Origin: Acanthacorydalis orientalis
Lineage: Eukaryota > Arthropoda > Insecta > Megaloptera > Corydalidae
Assembly (NCBI GenBank): GCA_034766995.1
Contig: CM068325.1
Span: 3,863,668-3,927,667, forward strand
Direction: 5' to 3'
DNA length: 64,000 nt
A program made the position numbers and the translations under genes. Below the pieces are notes generated by a model that ran no database searches, was not told the DNA's origin, and saw nothing but the letters and a program-made list of their open reading frames with translations. Position 1 is the stretch's first letter. Every line of letters begins with the position of its first letter. This document shows positions 47,331-61,000 of this stretch, one piece after another.

Positions 47331-47599
47331 ACAAGTGTGTCGTTTTATAATTCGTATATAATTCACGGGTTAATGACGATGATGCGTTATGTTCGTTCAC
47401 CTGGAGTCGAACCGACGCGTCGGATTAGCGAGCACGGGCGACGGGATGGGGCGGATGTGGGCGGGCGACGCAGTGCCGGGCTGTTAGGTTTTCGGTGTAC
47501 GATCGGAGCTCGCACGTCAGTGTTGTGCGCGAATACGCAGCGGGGGTGTATTTTTCCTCCTTCAGGACCTGCGACATTCTGTGAGGGTTTCGTTCGAAC

Positions 47600-48560
47600 A
47601 CTCGAGATTTGTCTACAAGAAAGATTTTCTAAACTAGAACTCGAATCGAGAGTTCTGTCAAATTATCAAACTTAGAACGTTGTTTATCTTCGAACTTGTC
47701 TAAGAGTCTTTTTTTTGGAAAAAGACAGGACGTTTAACCGACACCTGGCAATTTAAACTAATTTCTTGCAGTTTCAGTAATTCTGCAGGGAATATCTTTT
47801 TCTATATTCGATGATTCAACAAAAATGATACATAGAACCGTTCCAAGTTATCAAAAAAATCGATTTTTTAAAAAGAGGAGTCGTTCGGTTCGTATTCGTT
47901 CGATTCAGGAGTTCCTAGTGGGAGGATCGTCTCTCTATTCCGAACTTCCTGTTAAACAACACTTGAGTTTGTCGAAATTATTGATTTTTTTCTGACAAAC
48001 ACAGGAGATCTGTCTGAAATTCGCGTTGAAAATCAAACATTTCAGTTAGGTTTCTGTAGATTTTTTGATTTAGACTGGACGGTCTTTTCATTATTTGATT
48101 GTTTAAAACATTGAGAAATTTCCAGAGATCCAAAGACTGAATTCTGCTTAAATAGGTCTCTGATTCGGTATTTTCTTGAAACACACTCTGTTTCGAATTG
48201 AATCGTCCACCTTTTAGTAATCTGGAGGAAATATCAAAGCTGAAGACCGATTTTAAAACTTTTATAAAGAAATTTCAGTTGATTAAAGATTCAAATGGAT
48301 TATCAATTCGACTTTGCTTGAAAAAGACCAGATCTGGAATTGAATCGTTGAACTTTCAGCAATTTAGAAGAAGGAACGAACATGAAAACCGAATCTAAAG
48401 CTTGAATGAGAGATTTTCAGGAGATATAATGCCGAAATGTCGGCTGTGTTTTCGATCAGACAGGAATTAATTTTCCAGGATTCGGATTAAGAATCGAACG
48501 CAGTCGAATTCGATTTGGAAAAATATGAGAAAATAAATCGACAGATTTTAATTAAATCCT
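47600..48560. repeat. Weak tandem similarity, no gene
   Basis: AT-rich with repeated phrases such as GAATTGAATCGT at 48195 and 48336, about 141 bp apart. It is more degenerate than the other arrays. Confidence 0.4.
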
Positions 48561-49826
48561 GGTTCGGAGTTTCACGATTATCACATTTTTAAAATGAGTT
48601 CAAGGCAGCACTAGATCGTTTGAATGAAAACATATGTACCGGTCATGAAAAGAACGACGGAAAAAGCTAAAAGCTTCCCGGCATAGCTTTCAGACAGCAC
48701 TGTATTTTTTTTCTTGTATATCAGACATGTAAAAAATCCTTTCCCGATCGATCGTAAGAAAATCGTACGGAGAGCACGGCGGCGGAAAGAAAAAAACACA
48801 CACACACACACAACAGAAGACAGCATATTTTTTTTCCTGAATTCGAAGAACTTTCATTAAACATTTTTCTGTCTGGCGACTGTTAATAAAACGTCTCACT
48901 TATCCGCCGTGCGGACTATTCAAAATGTCTGCCGATTGTATAAAAATTGTATTATTTGCTCGTGCACACACACACACACACACACATCTATGTGTAATGT
49001 TGCGGGTATCTATGCGCCATCTTATCGCACGCCGGCGGTACAAAATGGCGACTAAATTGAAATCTGTTGAGTCACGTACCTAATAAAGCTCAAGAGTTGA
49101 ATTTCTTCAGATTTTCAGAGAGCGCGCGCGTGTGTGCGTGCTCGTGTGTACGTCTCTGTGTGTGTGTGTGTGTGGAGGCGTGTGCGTGACGAAAACATCC
49201 ATTATTATCATCAGTCTTGTTGTAGCTCTTGTGCACACTGCGTTTATATCCACCAACAGTTCATAATATCACATACGGACAAGTGTTCGTGCGTTGTCGG
49301 TTCGATGCCCGTTTGATATTAACGTCACACGGACCGTGTTCCCGTTTATTTGTTTATTTTTTTCGTCTCGCTTTATGCGCGAGAGTCCGCGTCGACGATA
49401 CTGGAACGGGCGCGAGCGTTCGGAAAAGAAATTTCAATGCGGCGAGCGATAGAATCGTCTCGGCTCTGATCACTGCCTTGACTCGATATCAATGGCGCGA
49501 AAACTTTGACCATTTTCTCCGGGAATCGACTGTAAGGATTTATTATAAATACATCACAGGACATCTGGAGAACGAGATCTATCAGGATCAGTATTCGTCT
49601 TGTTTGTTGTTTCTTTTTTTTTATAAAAGAAGTACACTCGGGTTGAATCGAATCGAGGACGCTCGAGCTATTCTCAAGAATGTCCGTGACTGTAAAGATT
49701 TTATAAGAAAGTTCGTGACTGCTGGAGATCGGTCCTTAACTCTCAACGCACGATTTAAAATTTAAATAACGGTGGTTGAGGACTTTTCAAAAAAAAACAC
49801 CAAGGACAATAGACTATTGTAGACAG
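48560..49826. other. CA/GT runs and one 178-codon open frame
   Basis: CA runs at 48795-48812 and 48963-48988 and GT runs at 49125-49175. A plus-strand frame at 49229-49765 is open for 178 codons outside simple repeats, but I recognise no motif in it and see no codon bias, so it is only a candidate. Confidence 0.3.
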
Positions 49827-50345
49827 AAATCGAGAGATATCTAAATAGAATGATTGATAAATCAAGAGATAGCTAGATAGAAAGATAACTAGATAGACTG
49901 ATAATTTGATAGGAAAATTGCTAAATAAAGATATAACTAAATAGAGAGATAGATAAATAGAGAGACAGCTAGATGAAAAAATAACTAGATAGAAATGTTT
50001 CTAAATAGGGAAGTAGGTAGATAGACATATAGCTAAGTGGAGAGATAACTAGATATACTGACAAGTAGATAGAAAGATAGCTAAATAGACTGATAACTGG
50101 ACAGATAGACAGTTAAATAGAGAGATGGCTTGATGGAAAGAGAGCACGATCGAAAGATAACCAGGTAGAAATATATCCAAATAGAAAAGTAGACAGATAG
50201 ATAATCTGATAACCAGATAGAAGGATAGAAAAATAGAGCGATATCTAGATGGAGAGACGGCTCGACGAGAAGACGATCGGATAGAAACGTTGCCGAATAG
50301 AGAGGTGGCCGGCCAGACAAGCACGAGCGGACAGACAGTCGGATG
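49826..50345. repeat. Degenerate GATA/TAGA microsatellite, about 500 bp
   Basis: Long run of AGATAGMTAGATAGAAAGATAACT-like pieces, shortened here to the core TAGATAGA. Minus-strand open frames of 128 codons rich in Leu/Ser/Tyr are artefacts. Confidence 0.9.
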
Positions 50346-51950
50346 AATAGACACACAGTCACAGATACAAATGTGTTCATGAAATATATATCCGAGCCGG
50401 TCCTCGCTCCGTGCCCGCGCCGTACATAAATGCACGAGATCAATCTGGCCATGTAATTAAACTGCAATTAGTTTGTCAATATTGCATGGATTTCCATTCC
50501 GAACCCACGGCCAATAATGATTATACGTCCGCCGCTCTGCGTATCATCGACTACACAAGCTTTAAATATTCGAATTTAATCCGTGTGCGGCAATCATGGA
50601 TTTTCCTACATTAAACATACACACACACACGAATATATATATATATATATGTATGTATATGTATATTTATAAATACTTGTGTGTGTGGGATGATTCGTCG
50701 AAGCCTGTCAATACGAGTATCGAACGGACAAGAACACTAATTCAGTGTAGATAAGTGGAAATATCATTTATTTAATAATCAACTGGGATACGAACGCGGA
50801 GCCCGCGGATTACGACCGGACTGTCGCGGATACGCGTGATCGGTTTACAGGTAGTCTCTCTGTGTGTTTATGTTTTTTTTTTATGTATACATATATGTGT
50901 GATATATGTGAACGGCCTGCGATCGAATCGAAATCTCGGTTTAGTACAGGGGACTAGTTCGGATAAACTAGCCGTGTGTACCGTTGTTTTCGAAAAAAAC
51001 AGATCCGAAAAAAGCATCGAACAATAAATAAACGGTCCTGTTTGTTTGTTTGTTTTTTTTTGCAAAAAAAACCCGCGTACACCGTCCCCGTTCCGCAACA
51101 AAAATTCGAACCGGCGGCCGCCAGCACGGTTATTATCATAACGCATGATCACTCTCCGATTCGATCGGCCGCTCGATTCGGACGCCGAAACGTCGAAGAG
51201 GGCCGCTGCAGAAAAAAACCCGTCGAGCGCGTACGCGCCCTATACGTGTTTGTCGATTCCTGCTGCAGCAGGAATTAATGTTAAAAAATTGAGAGCGAAC
51301 GCACAACGAAATAAATTTCAAATTAATATATGCAAATCTGCTCTAGTCGCGTGCTGCAGGATCTTTCGATGGAGGAAAAAAAACACATCGTTTCACCTCT
51401 TCCTCGCACTCACACTATATGTGTATATATATATATATGTTTATATTTATATATGCACTTGTAGATTATGCATAATCCTGGATTTCGTTCTGTTTGTACT
51501 GTTTCTCAGGAGACATTTCGTATCCTGTTGTATTTTCTTTTAATCTTTTAATTTCGTTACATACAGAGAGAGGAAAAAATACATAAAACACGGTCTGAAT
51601 CGTTTTTTCCGTTAAAAAAATGTAACAGAAAAACGTAAAGGTCGGTCTGAAACTTGAACGAAATCTCTGATTTCTGTTCGAACACTTTTAATTCCAACTG
51701 GGGGCGCAATTTCCGAGATACGACGGTTTCAAGTACTGCCATAGTCTCGAACGTGGTCGATTTCAGACAGTTTCGAACCCCGGATCACGGTTCGACCGGC
51801 GAAAGAGTCACAGATTCGAGACTTAATTCGGTCTTAGATATTATTGACAGAACTCGAACTGCGAATATTATAAGCAAGTGTCTCCTGGAGCCTCGAATCA
51901 CGATTCGATGAGTGTAACAGATCGATCCGGGCTGGAAAATGTCTGTGGTC
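50345..51950. other. Mixed unique DNA, no gene
   Basis: TA runs at 50633-50650 and 51420-51440. GC-richer at 50760-51280. Nothing recognisable. Confidence 0.4.
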
Positions 51951-53250
51951 GCTCTTTAAAAGATTTCAACGAGTGAGATTTTTTTCAAAAAAAAAACGAC
52001 TCGAGTCTCCAGTATCTCAATCGGGAAATATTGTAGATATTTAGTGCTTTCCGTATCATTAAAACAGGATTTGATCAGTGAAAAAGTTCGATCTGGTCTG
52101 AAAGAAATAATAAACGTCCCTTAAAATGGTTTCTGTGTTTGTTTAATTACAGCTTTCGATAAACGAACCACTTTAAGTTGTATTAAAATCTCAATTGAAG
52201 AAGAATAAAGGGAGTTTGTAATTCATAAAGGCATTATTCATGATTCATTGTGTAAAAAAAACGTTCGATTGGGATGAAAATATGAAAGAAGTCTTCAGTT
52301 TCTTTCAAAATCGTTTTGTTTAAGTACGATTTCACAAATAATAAATAATTTAAATGTTTCAAGAACATAAATCGAAGAAGAATATAGATTGCTGGTAATT
52401 TTTAAATCGTCAAATCAGGATTTAATCGGTGAAACAGTTCAATTCGGATTAAAAAATATACAAAGGTTGTGTAAAACAGATCTTTCGTTTCATTTAAAAA
52501 AAATTTAAGGTTCGTTCAAGTCTAATTTATTAGAAAAAACCGATATAAACGTTTCTATAATTTAAATAAAAAAGACTAGGGACAGTTTGTGTTTTGCAAA
52601 CATTTAAATCAGGATTCAGTCGAGAAAAATCGATTAGCACTGAAAAAAATTGTTCATTTCTCTTACAATTACTTTAAGATGTGTTTAAGTTCGATTTATT
52701 AGAAAAAAACAGGTCTAAACGTTTTTATTTTAGATTATAGAGTCTAAAATAAGAGACTAGTAACATTTTGTGATTTATAAATACTTAAATCAGGATTGAG
52801 TCGAGAAAAATCGATTAGAACTGAAACAAATCGTTCATTTCTCTTACAATTACTTTAAGATGTGTTTAAGTTCGATTTATTAGAAAGAAACAGGTCTGAA
52901 CGTTTTTATTTTAGATTATAGAGTCTAAAATAAGAGGCGAGTGACATTTTGTGTTTTATGAACACTCAAATCACGATTTAGTCGAGAAAAATCGATTAGC
53001 ACTGAAAGAAATCGTTCATTTCTCTTCTAATTACTTTAATGTGTATTTAAGTCCAATTTATCAGAAAAAAAACATGTCTAAACGTTTCTATAATCTCAAA
53101 ATAAAAGGGACTATGTACATTTTGTGTTTTTTAAACACTCGAATCAGGATTCAGTCGAGGAAAGTCGATCAGGACTGAAACAAATCCTTCATTCCTCTTC
53201 AAATCAATCGAATCTCGACATACAATTGTCAGGAAAAGAAACTACTTGCA
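51950..53250. repeat. 181-bp-type tandem array (6 units)
   Basis: TCAGGATT-like markers lie at 52415, 52609, 52790, 52971 and 53144 (spacings 194, 181, 181, 173), with diverged units before. Units share GAGAAAAATCGATTAG and TTCATTTCTCTTACAATTAC. Two neighbouring units also share TTTAGATTATAGAGTCTAAA, itself an inverted repeat. Confidence 0.92.
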
Positions 53251-53754
53251 TCTCGAACGAAGAAGCGTTTAGATACTTTAGAGCCCTGCACCAGGACCGT
53301 ATCCGCGAGGAAGATCGACCAGGACCGAAAAACAGTTGCGAGATTCGCAACAAGTCACCGTTCGAGAAGTAAAACCGATCGACGGGATATCGGAATCGAG
53401 AATAAACGTGATTCTGGATGGTCGGTGTAACCGGATCGTTCGAATTTCTCGAAGAGTCGTCCCACCGGGCACGGCGTCCCGTCATGAGTGCGTCGGTTCT
53501 CACAGCGCGAAACCCAACAGCGTGCATAAACTCTATTTTATATTCGACTAAGTATTCGTTAGTTGAGTCTAATAAGCGTACCATCGAGCGTATAACTTCA
53601 TCAGCGGTTACAAAACTAATCCTCACCTCGCACCGATCGACACAAACACACACACACACGCACACAGCCGCTCCGCGATTCATTAACGCGCGAACGAGCA
53701 CCGTTCTCCACGAAATCTTATTATTATTATTACATCCCCCAACTACACACACAA

Positions 53755-53785
<31 letters not shown>

Positions 53786-54110
53786 AACTCGTCGTACACA
53801 ACATAATATCACACTTAGTTTGCGGAGTGAGTGGCGTTCGCGACGCGAAAGCCTCTTATCGAGAACTGCGAGAGGGCGCGAGCCCTCTCGACGCCCACGG
53901 AACGCCGCCCTTGTTTACCCCATCGTCGACGACAAACAACGACCAGAGATGCGAAGTACGGTGACGACAACGTCGCGGAGACATGTTAGAGCCGGTAATC
54001 GACGCGGGGGCCTCTCGAACGCATCTGATACGATTCGGCGTTAACGACGAACATTTAACGACCCCGTGTGTGTGTGCGCGCGCGTTTGTTTATTAATTTT
54101 TCAATCTCAA
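53250..54110. other. GC-richer unique DNA with CA run
   Basis: CA runs at 53642-53665 and 53742-53766 next to a TA run, and a small hairpin at 53869-53890 (9-bp stem CGAGAGGGC, loop GCGA). No gene recognised. Confidence 0.4.
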
Positions 54111-54560
54111 CTCGATTGTAGACAGATTTAAGATCCGTCATTAGACGTTTTTCGGTCTAGGAACAAACACAGCCCGGTTTGTTTTTTAAGAGGGTTGAAA
54201 TATAGATTTCAACCCTCTAGAAACAACATTTTCATATAAAATATATTTGTATTCGATCCAAATCCAGTCACTTCTCTGGAATCAGACAGAAACTACTCTG
54301 GAATCAGTCGAATCTCAATAGAAAACCGTTTTTCAGTCTAACAACAAACACAGCCCGGTTCGTTTTTTAAGGCGGTTGAAATATAGATTTCAACCCACTC
54401 GAAAAAACATTTTCATATAAAATATATTTGTATTCGATCCAAATCCAGTCACTTCTCTGGAATCAGTCAGAAACTTGTAGAGTTGAATCTCAACAAACAA
54501 CCGTTTTTCAGTCTAAGAAAAAACGCGGCCCGGTTTGTTTTTTAAGAGGGTTGAAATATT
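54110..54560. repeat. 181-bp-type tandem array with a 13-bp hairpin
   Basis: GCCCGGTT recurs at 54172, 54353 and 54528 (spacings 181, 175). In the first unit AGAGGGTTGAAAT and ATTTCAACCCTCT pair around ATAG (54189-54218). The second unit has a mutated version. Confidence 0.88.
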
Positions 54561-56250
54561 TCAGTAACTTCCAGGCTGCACGTTCGATTCGAACCGGGAA
54601 CTAGGACCGTCCGTACAAGATCCACACTATCACCGAATATAATTAAAACAATGAAACGGTAATCCTGAATATCAAACGCGAGCGCACGGTGTGTGTGTGT
54701 GTGTGTGTTTTTCGAAATGTGAACGGAACGCGTTTCAACAACATCCGGCGCCGAAATCGAAACGACGAAGAGCTCGAACGGAGCTCCAGCACGGCGACGG
54801 TACGGACGAACGGCGATAATGTGTGATAACAAGCTCGTAACATATATATTTGGTGTCGGACACGCGCTACGGCACGGGTTTGTTGATATTTCGGGGTGAA
54901 AACAGGGTGATTTGCTGTCTCCCTTAATTAATTTCAACATCCCGGCCTGCGTTATATAACCTTGACATGAGAAAAGTTAGCACCAACTAATATTACATAT
55001 ATCTACACACACACACACTGATGTGTATGTATATATATATATATATGTGTGTGTGTACAGATGTGTCCAAATTTGTTACTGACTTTTTTTCCTATGCGTG
55101 CGGAATCATCAAAGTGTGATTGACAGACGAAAAGGTGCCGCATCGTCGACCCGAAGATTATTATTAATTTGTATTCATTTCGTGGATTTACATTTATCGG
55201 AGGGTTGAATTCTAAGCGGTCCGCTTGAACGTCGCTTAACGTGCAGGGCCGTACGCCGACGATGAATAGATTCAATCTAACTGAATTCGTTCGGACTTGA
55301 GGGAGTCTTCCGTTGCGATTCGATCCGTTTTTCGAACGGACTGGGACAGTCAGACAGAACTTGTCAGTCAAACGGCGACAACAGATGCGATTCTTTCTTG
55401 ATTTCCACGATCGTTTTCGGTCCAGAACGACTGGGAATCCATAAATGCCGGATTCAGATAGACAGACTTTTTCGAAATCAATTCCCTGTTTATGTCCTGA
55501 CGATCCGGGGAAGAGTACGTGCGATTCGAAAATGAAATCTGACCAGTACTCGCGAGTAGATAAATATTTCCATAAGAGAAACTAAACTGAAACGCTGGCG
55601 GTTCGAGTGTCGGTCCCTGCGCGTGCACCCGATTCGACCGGTGCCGGACGACGAATCGATCTGCGAAAACTTACAGAACCTCGTTCGATTCACGATGGAT
55701 TTTTAATTAAACAGAGAGAGGGACGGCGCGTTCGACCGGATCGAGACCGTCGACGGTCCGTTCGAAAACGGCCGGCCGGATGCTCGAACGCGCGCGTCAC
55801 TCACTGGAAATTAAGCTCGATTTTAATCGTGAAACTTTTCCGAAAGTATTCGCCGGTCGGTCGGAAAGCTCGCGGAGCTTTTCTCGCGCAAACGTGAAAT
55901 TCTAAACTGTCGAACGCTCCTCCGGTGATACTTTAAGCCGGCCGGAGGAGAGCGCGACGCGCGCGGGGGAAAAAATCGCACCCGACGCCGTTTATTTAAA
56001 TTACTAATTAAATGTTCGCCGCGCGAATGTGTGTGTGTGTGTGTGTTTTGAATTTATCGCTCGCCGTAAATAATTTATTATGTGACATATTCGAGACGGG
56101 AGCGGTTCCGCGATCGACGTGCACGGCCGAACTTTGTAGATAATTCATTCCGGTATCAAATGTAGATTAGTTTTTTTTCCGGGGGCGCGCGCGCGGGGTG
56201 GAGCCAGTCAGTGCGGAGGGACGGACAGGGCAGAACGCGTTTCGGTCTCG
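54560..56250. other. Mixed DNA, no gene; GT and TA runs
   Basis: A GATTCGAACC motif at 54586-54595 followed by GGGAACTAGG is reminiscent of a reversed tRNA-derived SINE end. GT runs at 54690-54712 and 56029-56046, TA run at 55028-55045. GC-rich with no recognisable exon at 55600-56250. Confidence 0.35.
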
Positions 56251-57060
56251 GATCGGAGTCAAACTGATAGATTTTTGAAACGGACGGTCATTAATTCGAT
56301 AATTTACAGGCGGTTCGGTCGTCCAGACAAACAAACGTCCATTCGTCTCTCAAGACTTGTCAATGTTTCATCCGAACGACGGTCTTATTTGTGGCCAGAA
56401 AGTATATTCTCGGAAAGTTCTACAATCAAATATAACTTCTCAGGGATGTCTGAAAAGTGTACTTAATACTGACAGATGTTTAATGAACGATCAAAAAATA
56501 CATGCTTCGGGTTTTTCTGTAAATAAAACTGTCAATTTTTAACCGATCACACAAAAACTGTACAGTATTCGAGCAAGTACTTATATTCACTGTAAGAAAA
56601 ATATTTTTGAAAAATTCTAAAGTCGAACAGGGGTGTCTCACAAGAGCACCCAATACCGACAAATTGAAAAATACATGTTACGTGCTTTTCGCAATCATCT
56701 CTATCAATTTTCGATAACATTTTTAAAAAAATCTATCACTAGAAAGAGGATTCCATTATCTATAACAAGACAGTTTTTGAACAAGTTATCTTTAGTCATA
56801 TTTGCATAGAGATGTCTTAAATACAGTACTCGATACTGAAAAATATGTAACACTTGATCAAAATACATGCTTGAGATTTTTTATAAATATCTCTACTGAT
56901 TTCCAATCAAATTAAAAAACTAATTACACTGTTAGAAAGATAATTCAATTATCTATAAAAAATCGTTTTTTTAAAAAAAATTATAATCAAATATACATTC
57001 ACGGGGGTGTCTTAAAACAAGCACTTAATACCGACAGGCATACTATCTACGTATCTCTCT
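56250..57060. repeat. 180-194-bp tandem array (4 units)
   Basis: ACTTAATACTGACAG-like markers at 56461, 56648, 56828 and 57022 (spacings 187, 180, 194). Units share AAAATACATGCTT and TGTCTYAAAA. Confidence 0.85.
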
Positions 57061-58430
57061 ATCTACCCATTTTTCTCTCACACAGACTCTACAGAGAGCT
57101 TGCATCGGGTTAAAATCGAAGAAACGCGCATAAAAATAATCGTTATTTATCATTCGGACATCATTTCGACTCTCGGTGCAATAATTTTCAAACAATTTCT
57201 GAAAATACAGAGAATTTCAATCGTTTGAGGTTACAACACACTTTAAACCGTCGGAACTGTTTCTAAAAGCGTCAGATTCGTACATCTGTCCTAAGATTAG
57301 ACACCGATGGATCTCCTGATAAGATTTTATGTACTGGTCGACACTTTCCGATCAATTCATCGGCCGACCGATAATAAAAAAAACGGTCTTTATTCATATT
57401 TCTTCCTACCTATCCGGATACCTCTCTATCTATCGATTCCTATCCCGCGCGCTGTCTACAGCGTGCACAGGGGAATGGGAAACTTGTATAATATGACTGA
57501 ATAAATTTTCATTTCGCACGAAACCAATATACAATATTTTTTTTCTGCATACACACATGTTTATGCGTTGTTCTATTTATCGCGGCGGCGAGGGAAAAAA
57601 ACGAACGAACCGCGCTAAAGGAAATAAAACTGTACATAAAATAAAAATCTACACGCACACGTTCGCACACGCGCGTGTACGGACGGCGGGGACGCGCACA
57701 CTGCCGGTCGCACGCACACGCGCGCGTACGCAAGCACTCGAAAATAATGCCAAACTTATAAATTTTCCGACAACAAATCCCTATAAAATTGAATTCGATT
57801 TAGATGCAAAAAAAATACATACATACATATATATTTATGTATATACATATATATATATACATGTACATATGCACATACATGTGGAGAATGAAACCAGCGA
57901 CGAATCAACATACAGGCGTGCCAACGCATTTGTTTACATTCTCCTGTGCGGAAGACTGTTAGTGTGTCTTTCGGTTTTGTCGGTGCGACGTTTCTTATTT
58001 TTTTTTTTTTTGTTTTATTCCCGAGTTCGCTTCCCGTCTTTTATTGTCTTCATAAAAACGTCAAGATCCCAGTTCGGGCGGTGAACGAGGACCGAACGGA
58101 ACGGCGTGTCGTAAATTTGTCGGGAATTTTTGTATAAAACGTAACGATTCGAATGTGACAGCAGGTCTTCTTCTTCTTCTTCTGTACGCGACCGGTCCGA
58201 CGTTTCGGTCCGTCCGACACGACTGGTAACCTGCGCGAGTCGATACGGAGCTCGGGGACGTCTGATCTGGGACGATCGGGTACTCGAACAGGTCGGATTC
58301 GAACCGAGAACTTGCTGGTCGAGTCGGTTATCTTTTTCGGTTCAATATATCGAGAGGTGTACTGATTTTAAATCGATATTAAAGACAGAAACGGATAAGG
58401 AGAATAGAAAAGAATCGTTTTTATATATTC
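57060..58430. other. Mixed DNA, no gene
   Basis: TA/CA runs at 57815-57880, a TTC run at 58167-58181, and a GGATTCGAACC motif at 58295-58305. No domain in open frames. Confidence 0.35.
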
Positions 58431-59520
58431 TTGATAAATTTCAACACTTTGAAATCGTTTGCAGGGCTGAAATCAATCTTAAAAGCAACCCTCATCAATC
58501 TATGAATAAAAATCGAAATTTCAACAAACAGTTCTCAAGAAATTACTTGGAACTGCTTACAGGTAATACTAAAATGTCGATATGAAAATAAACCAACAAT
58601 CAGTTGTATAGATTTATTAATAATTTCAACCCTCTGAAATCACTTACAGGGCTGAAATCAATCTTAAATGCATCCCTTATCAAACAGTGAATAAAAATTG
58701 AAATTTCAACAAACAGTTTTTAAGAAATGACAGAACTGTTTACAGTTAATACTAAAACGTCGACATGAAAGTGAAAAACAATCAGTTGTATAGATTTATT
58801 AATAATTTCAACCCTCTGAAATCACTCACAGGGTTGAAATCAATCTTAAAAGCAACGCTCATCAATCTATGAATAAAAATCGAAATTTGAACAAACAGTT
58901 TTTAAGTAATGACAGAAATGTTTACAGTTAATACTAAAATGTCAATACGAAAATAAAAAAGAATTAGTTTTTCAGTTTTACTGATAGTTTCAACCCTCTG
59001 ATATCACTCACAAGACTGTACTGAATCTTAAATGCGACCCCTATCGAACAGTCGATAAAAATTGAAATTTTAACACATAGTTTTCAAGAAATTACTTGGA
59101 ACTGTTTACAATTAACACTAAAATGTCGATATGAAAACAAAAAAACAATCATTTTTAGGGATTTATTAATAACTTCAACCCTCTTAAATCACTCACAGGG
59201 TTGAAACGAATCTTAAAAACAACCCTTTTGAAACTATGGATAAAAATTGAAATTGTAACAATCAGTTTTTAAGCACTGACTAAGAACTCTACAGTTAATA
59301 CTAAAATGTCGACATGAAAGTGAAAAACAATCAGTTGCATAAATTTATAAATAATTTCAACCCTCTAAAATCACTTGCAGGGCTGAAATGTATCTTAAAT
59401 GCAACCCTCATCAAACAAGGGTTAAAAATCGAAATTGTAACAATCAGTTTTAAGAAATGACTCGGAACTGTTGCTAATCTCTTATGTTTAAGGGTTGAAA
59501 TCGACAATAAATATTCACAA
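58430..59520. repeat. 182-185-bp tandem array (6 units)
   Basis: TTTCAACCCTCTGAAATC recurs at 58439 (variant), 58624, 58806, 58988, 59173 (variant) and 59355 (spacings 185, 182, 182, 185, 182). Each unit continues with ACAGGGCTGAAAT, so the start of the unit itself contains a small inverted repeat (TTTCAACCCT and AGGGCTGAAA). Confidence 0.95.
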
Positions 59521-59542
59521 TTCATACTTTTCGGATGTTCAA

Positions 59543-59620
59543 CCGTTTCAATCTCAGTGATAGAGCCTTATATGTACCCGAAGGATCCGTGCGACGTTTC
59601 TCCGGGTTCGAATCCGGACA
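59543..59620 (+). other. tRNA-like segment with A-box and B-box, degenerate
   Basis: CTCAGTGATAGAGC (59553-59566) looks like a tRNA D-arm/A box, and GGTTCGAATCC (59605-59615) is a perfect B box inside a CCGG/CCGG hairpin. The spacing is about 11 bases longer than in ordinary tRNAs, and no anticodon stem forms. Most likely a tRNA-derived SINE head or a decayed tRNA gene. Confidence 0.4.
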
Positions 59621-60370
59621 ATTATGGAACATTTCATAAAATGACAGAACGTCCGAGACCGTTCGTCCACAAGTCCGATCGTACGTGAGAGAAGGGTCGA
59701 TAACGAACCGACCTGTCCGCGAACGCGCGACCCTCCGACCGTCCACAGGTACCGACAACGATTTTTCATCGCAGGCACTCGAAGCGTCTCTTATTAATTT
59801 CGAGCGCGGCGTTTCAGGCTTCTTTTTCTTTCGCGCCGATCCCCCCGCCGGGCCGTCCGTCCGTCCGGCCGCGCCGCGCGAACACAAATATTTTGCTTCG
59901 TTCAAGTGTCAGACGGACGCGCGCGCGCGCTCTACTTCACCCTTTGTTGATCCGCGCTTATTCGTTTCGCGTCTCGAGATGTTTACTTTCGATTATCGCG
60001 CCCATATCTCGACTGTCGGTTGATTTTTTTCCCGCCCGGACGAGCGGCCCCCGCCTCGTGTTCGACGCCTGTACGCGTGTCAGCACTCGAAAACGAATCC
60101 ATTACATGTGTGGGACGGGGTGGCGCGAGGGTCGACGGATCCGTATCTGTTTCCGGGCAGTTCCGACCGGCCTGTATGGAATCGAACGGAACGGGGAACG
60201 GGCTGCGATAGTTTGAGAAAGAACGGCCGGTCCGATCGAACTGGATCCGCACCGAAACTGCGAACCACTCAATTATCCGATCCACGTTTTTCGCCCGGTT
60301 CTCTTTTAATCAGCTCGACCCCAATACATCCCCATTCGTGCAACATTTACACTGCATGAAATATCTTGAT

Positions 60371-60426
<56 letters not shown>

Positions 60427-61000
60427 TGTATAGGAAAATGTAAGAGAGGGCGCGGGTGTGGCTGTGTGTGTACATTTATTAATATGTAAAAAAATTAATT
60501 TTTTACGAGGACAGCGGCCAGCGCAGAGAAAAAAAACAACAAGCGTCCGTTCGGAATATTTGCGCGCGCCGCGTCGACGGCGCGTCCTCCGCATATCTGT
60601 TTACATCGGTTGAATAATTGGGCAGATGGGTACCCGATAAAAAAGGGCACTTTAAATGTTCGCGTGGGGTCAGTAGGCCGAAAGGGATATATATCAAAAA
60701 AAAAACACACACACACGCACACATGTGTGTGTGTATGTGTGCGTGTGTGCGCGCGGCAGCGGCCAACGCTGGTTCATCCCCGCGCGCGGACGCGACGCGT
60801 GCAGATGAAACTCGATGCGGCCGTTTCAGATTTCGGCCGAATCGCACACAACAGGTACGCACGGTTTCGAAACCGGGTTCCCCGTTTCGAAAATCGACAC
60901 GGCGTGTGTGTGCCGATTGCGGGGGACGCGTCCGCCCCCTCGGTCTAGTGCTGTGAACATTTTCGGACAGATTATCGAACGGACGGTCGTCGCGAGTTCG
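59620..61000. other. GC-rich unique DNA with one TA run
   Basis: TA microsatellite at 60372-60430, CA/GT inverted run at 60704-60745. Open frames up to 193 codons lie on both strands at once and have no domain. No gene called. Confidence 0.4.

Noticed and set aside
49826..50467. Two 128-codon minus-strand frames
   Set aside because: They are translations of the degenerate GATA microsatellite.
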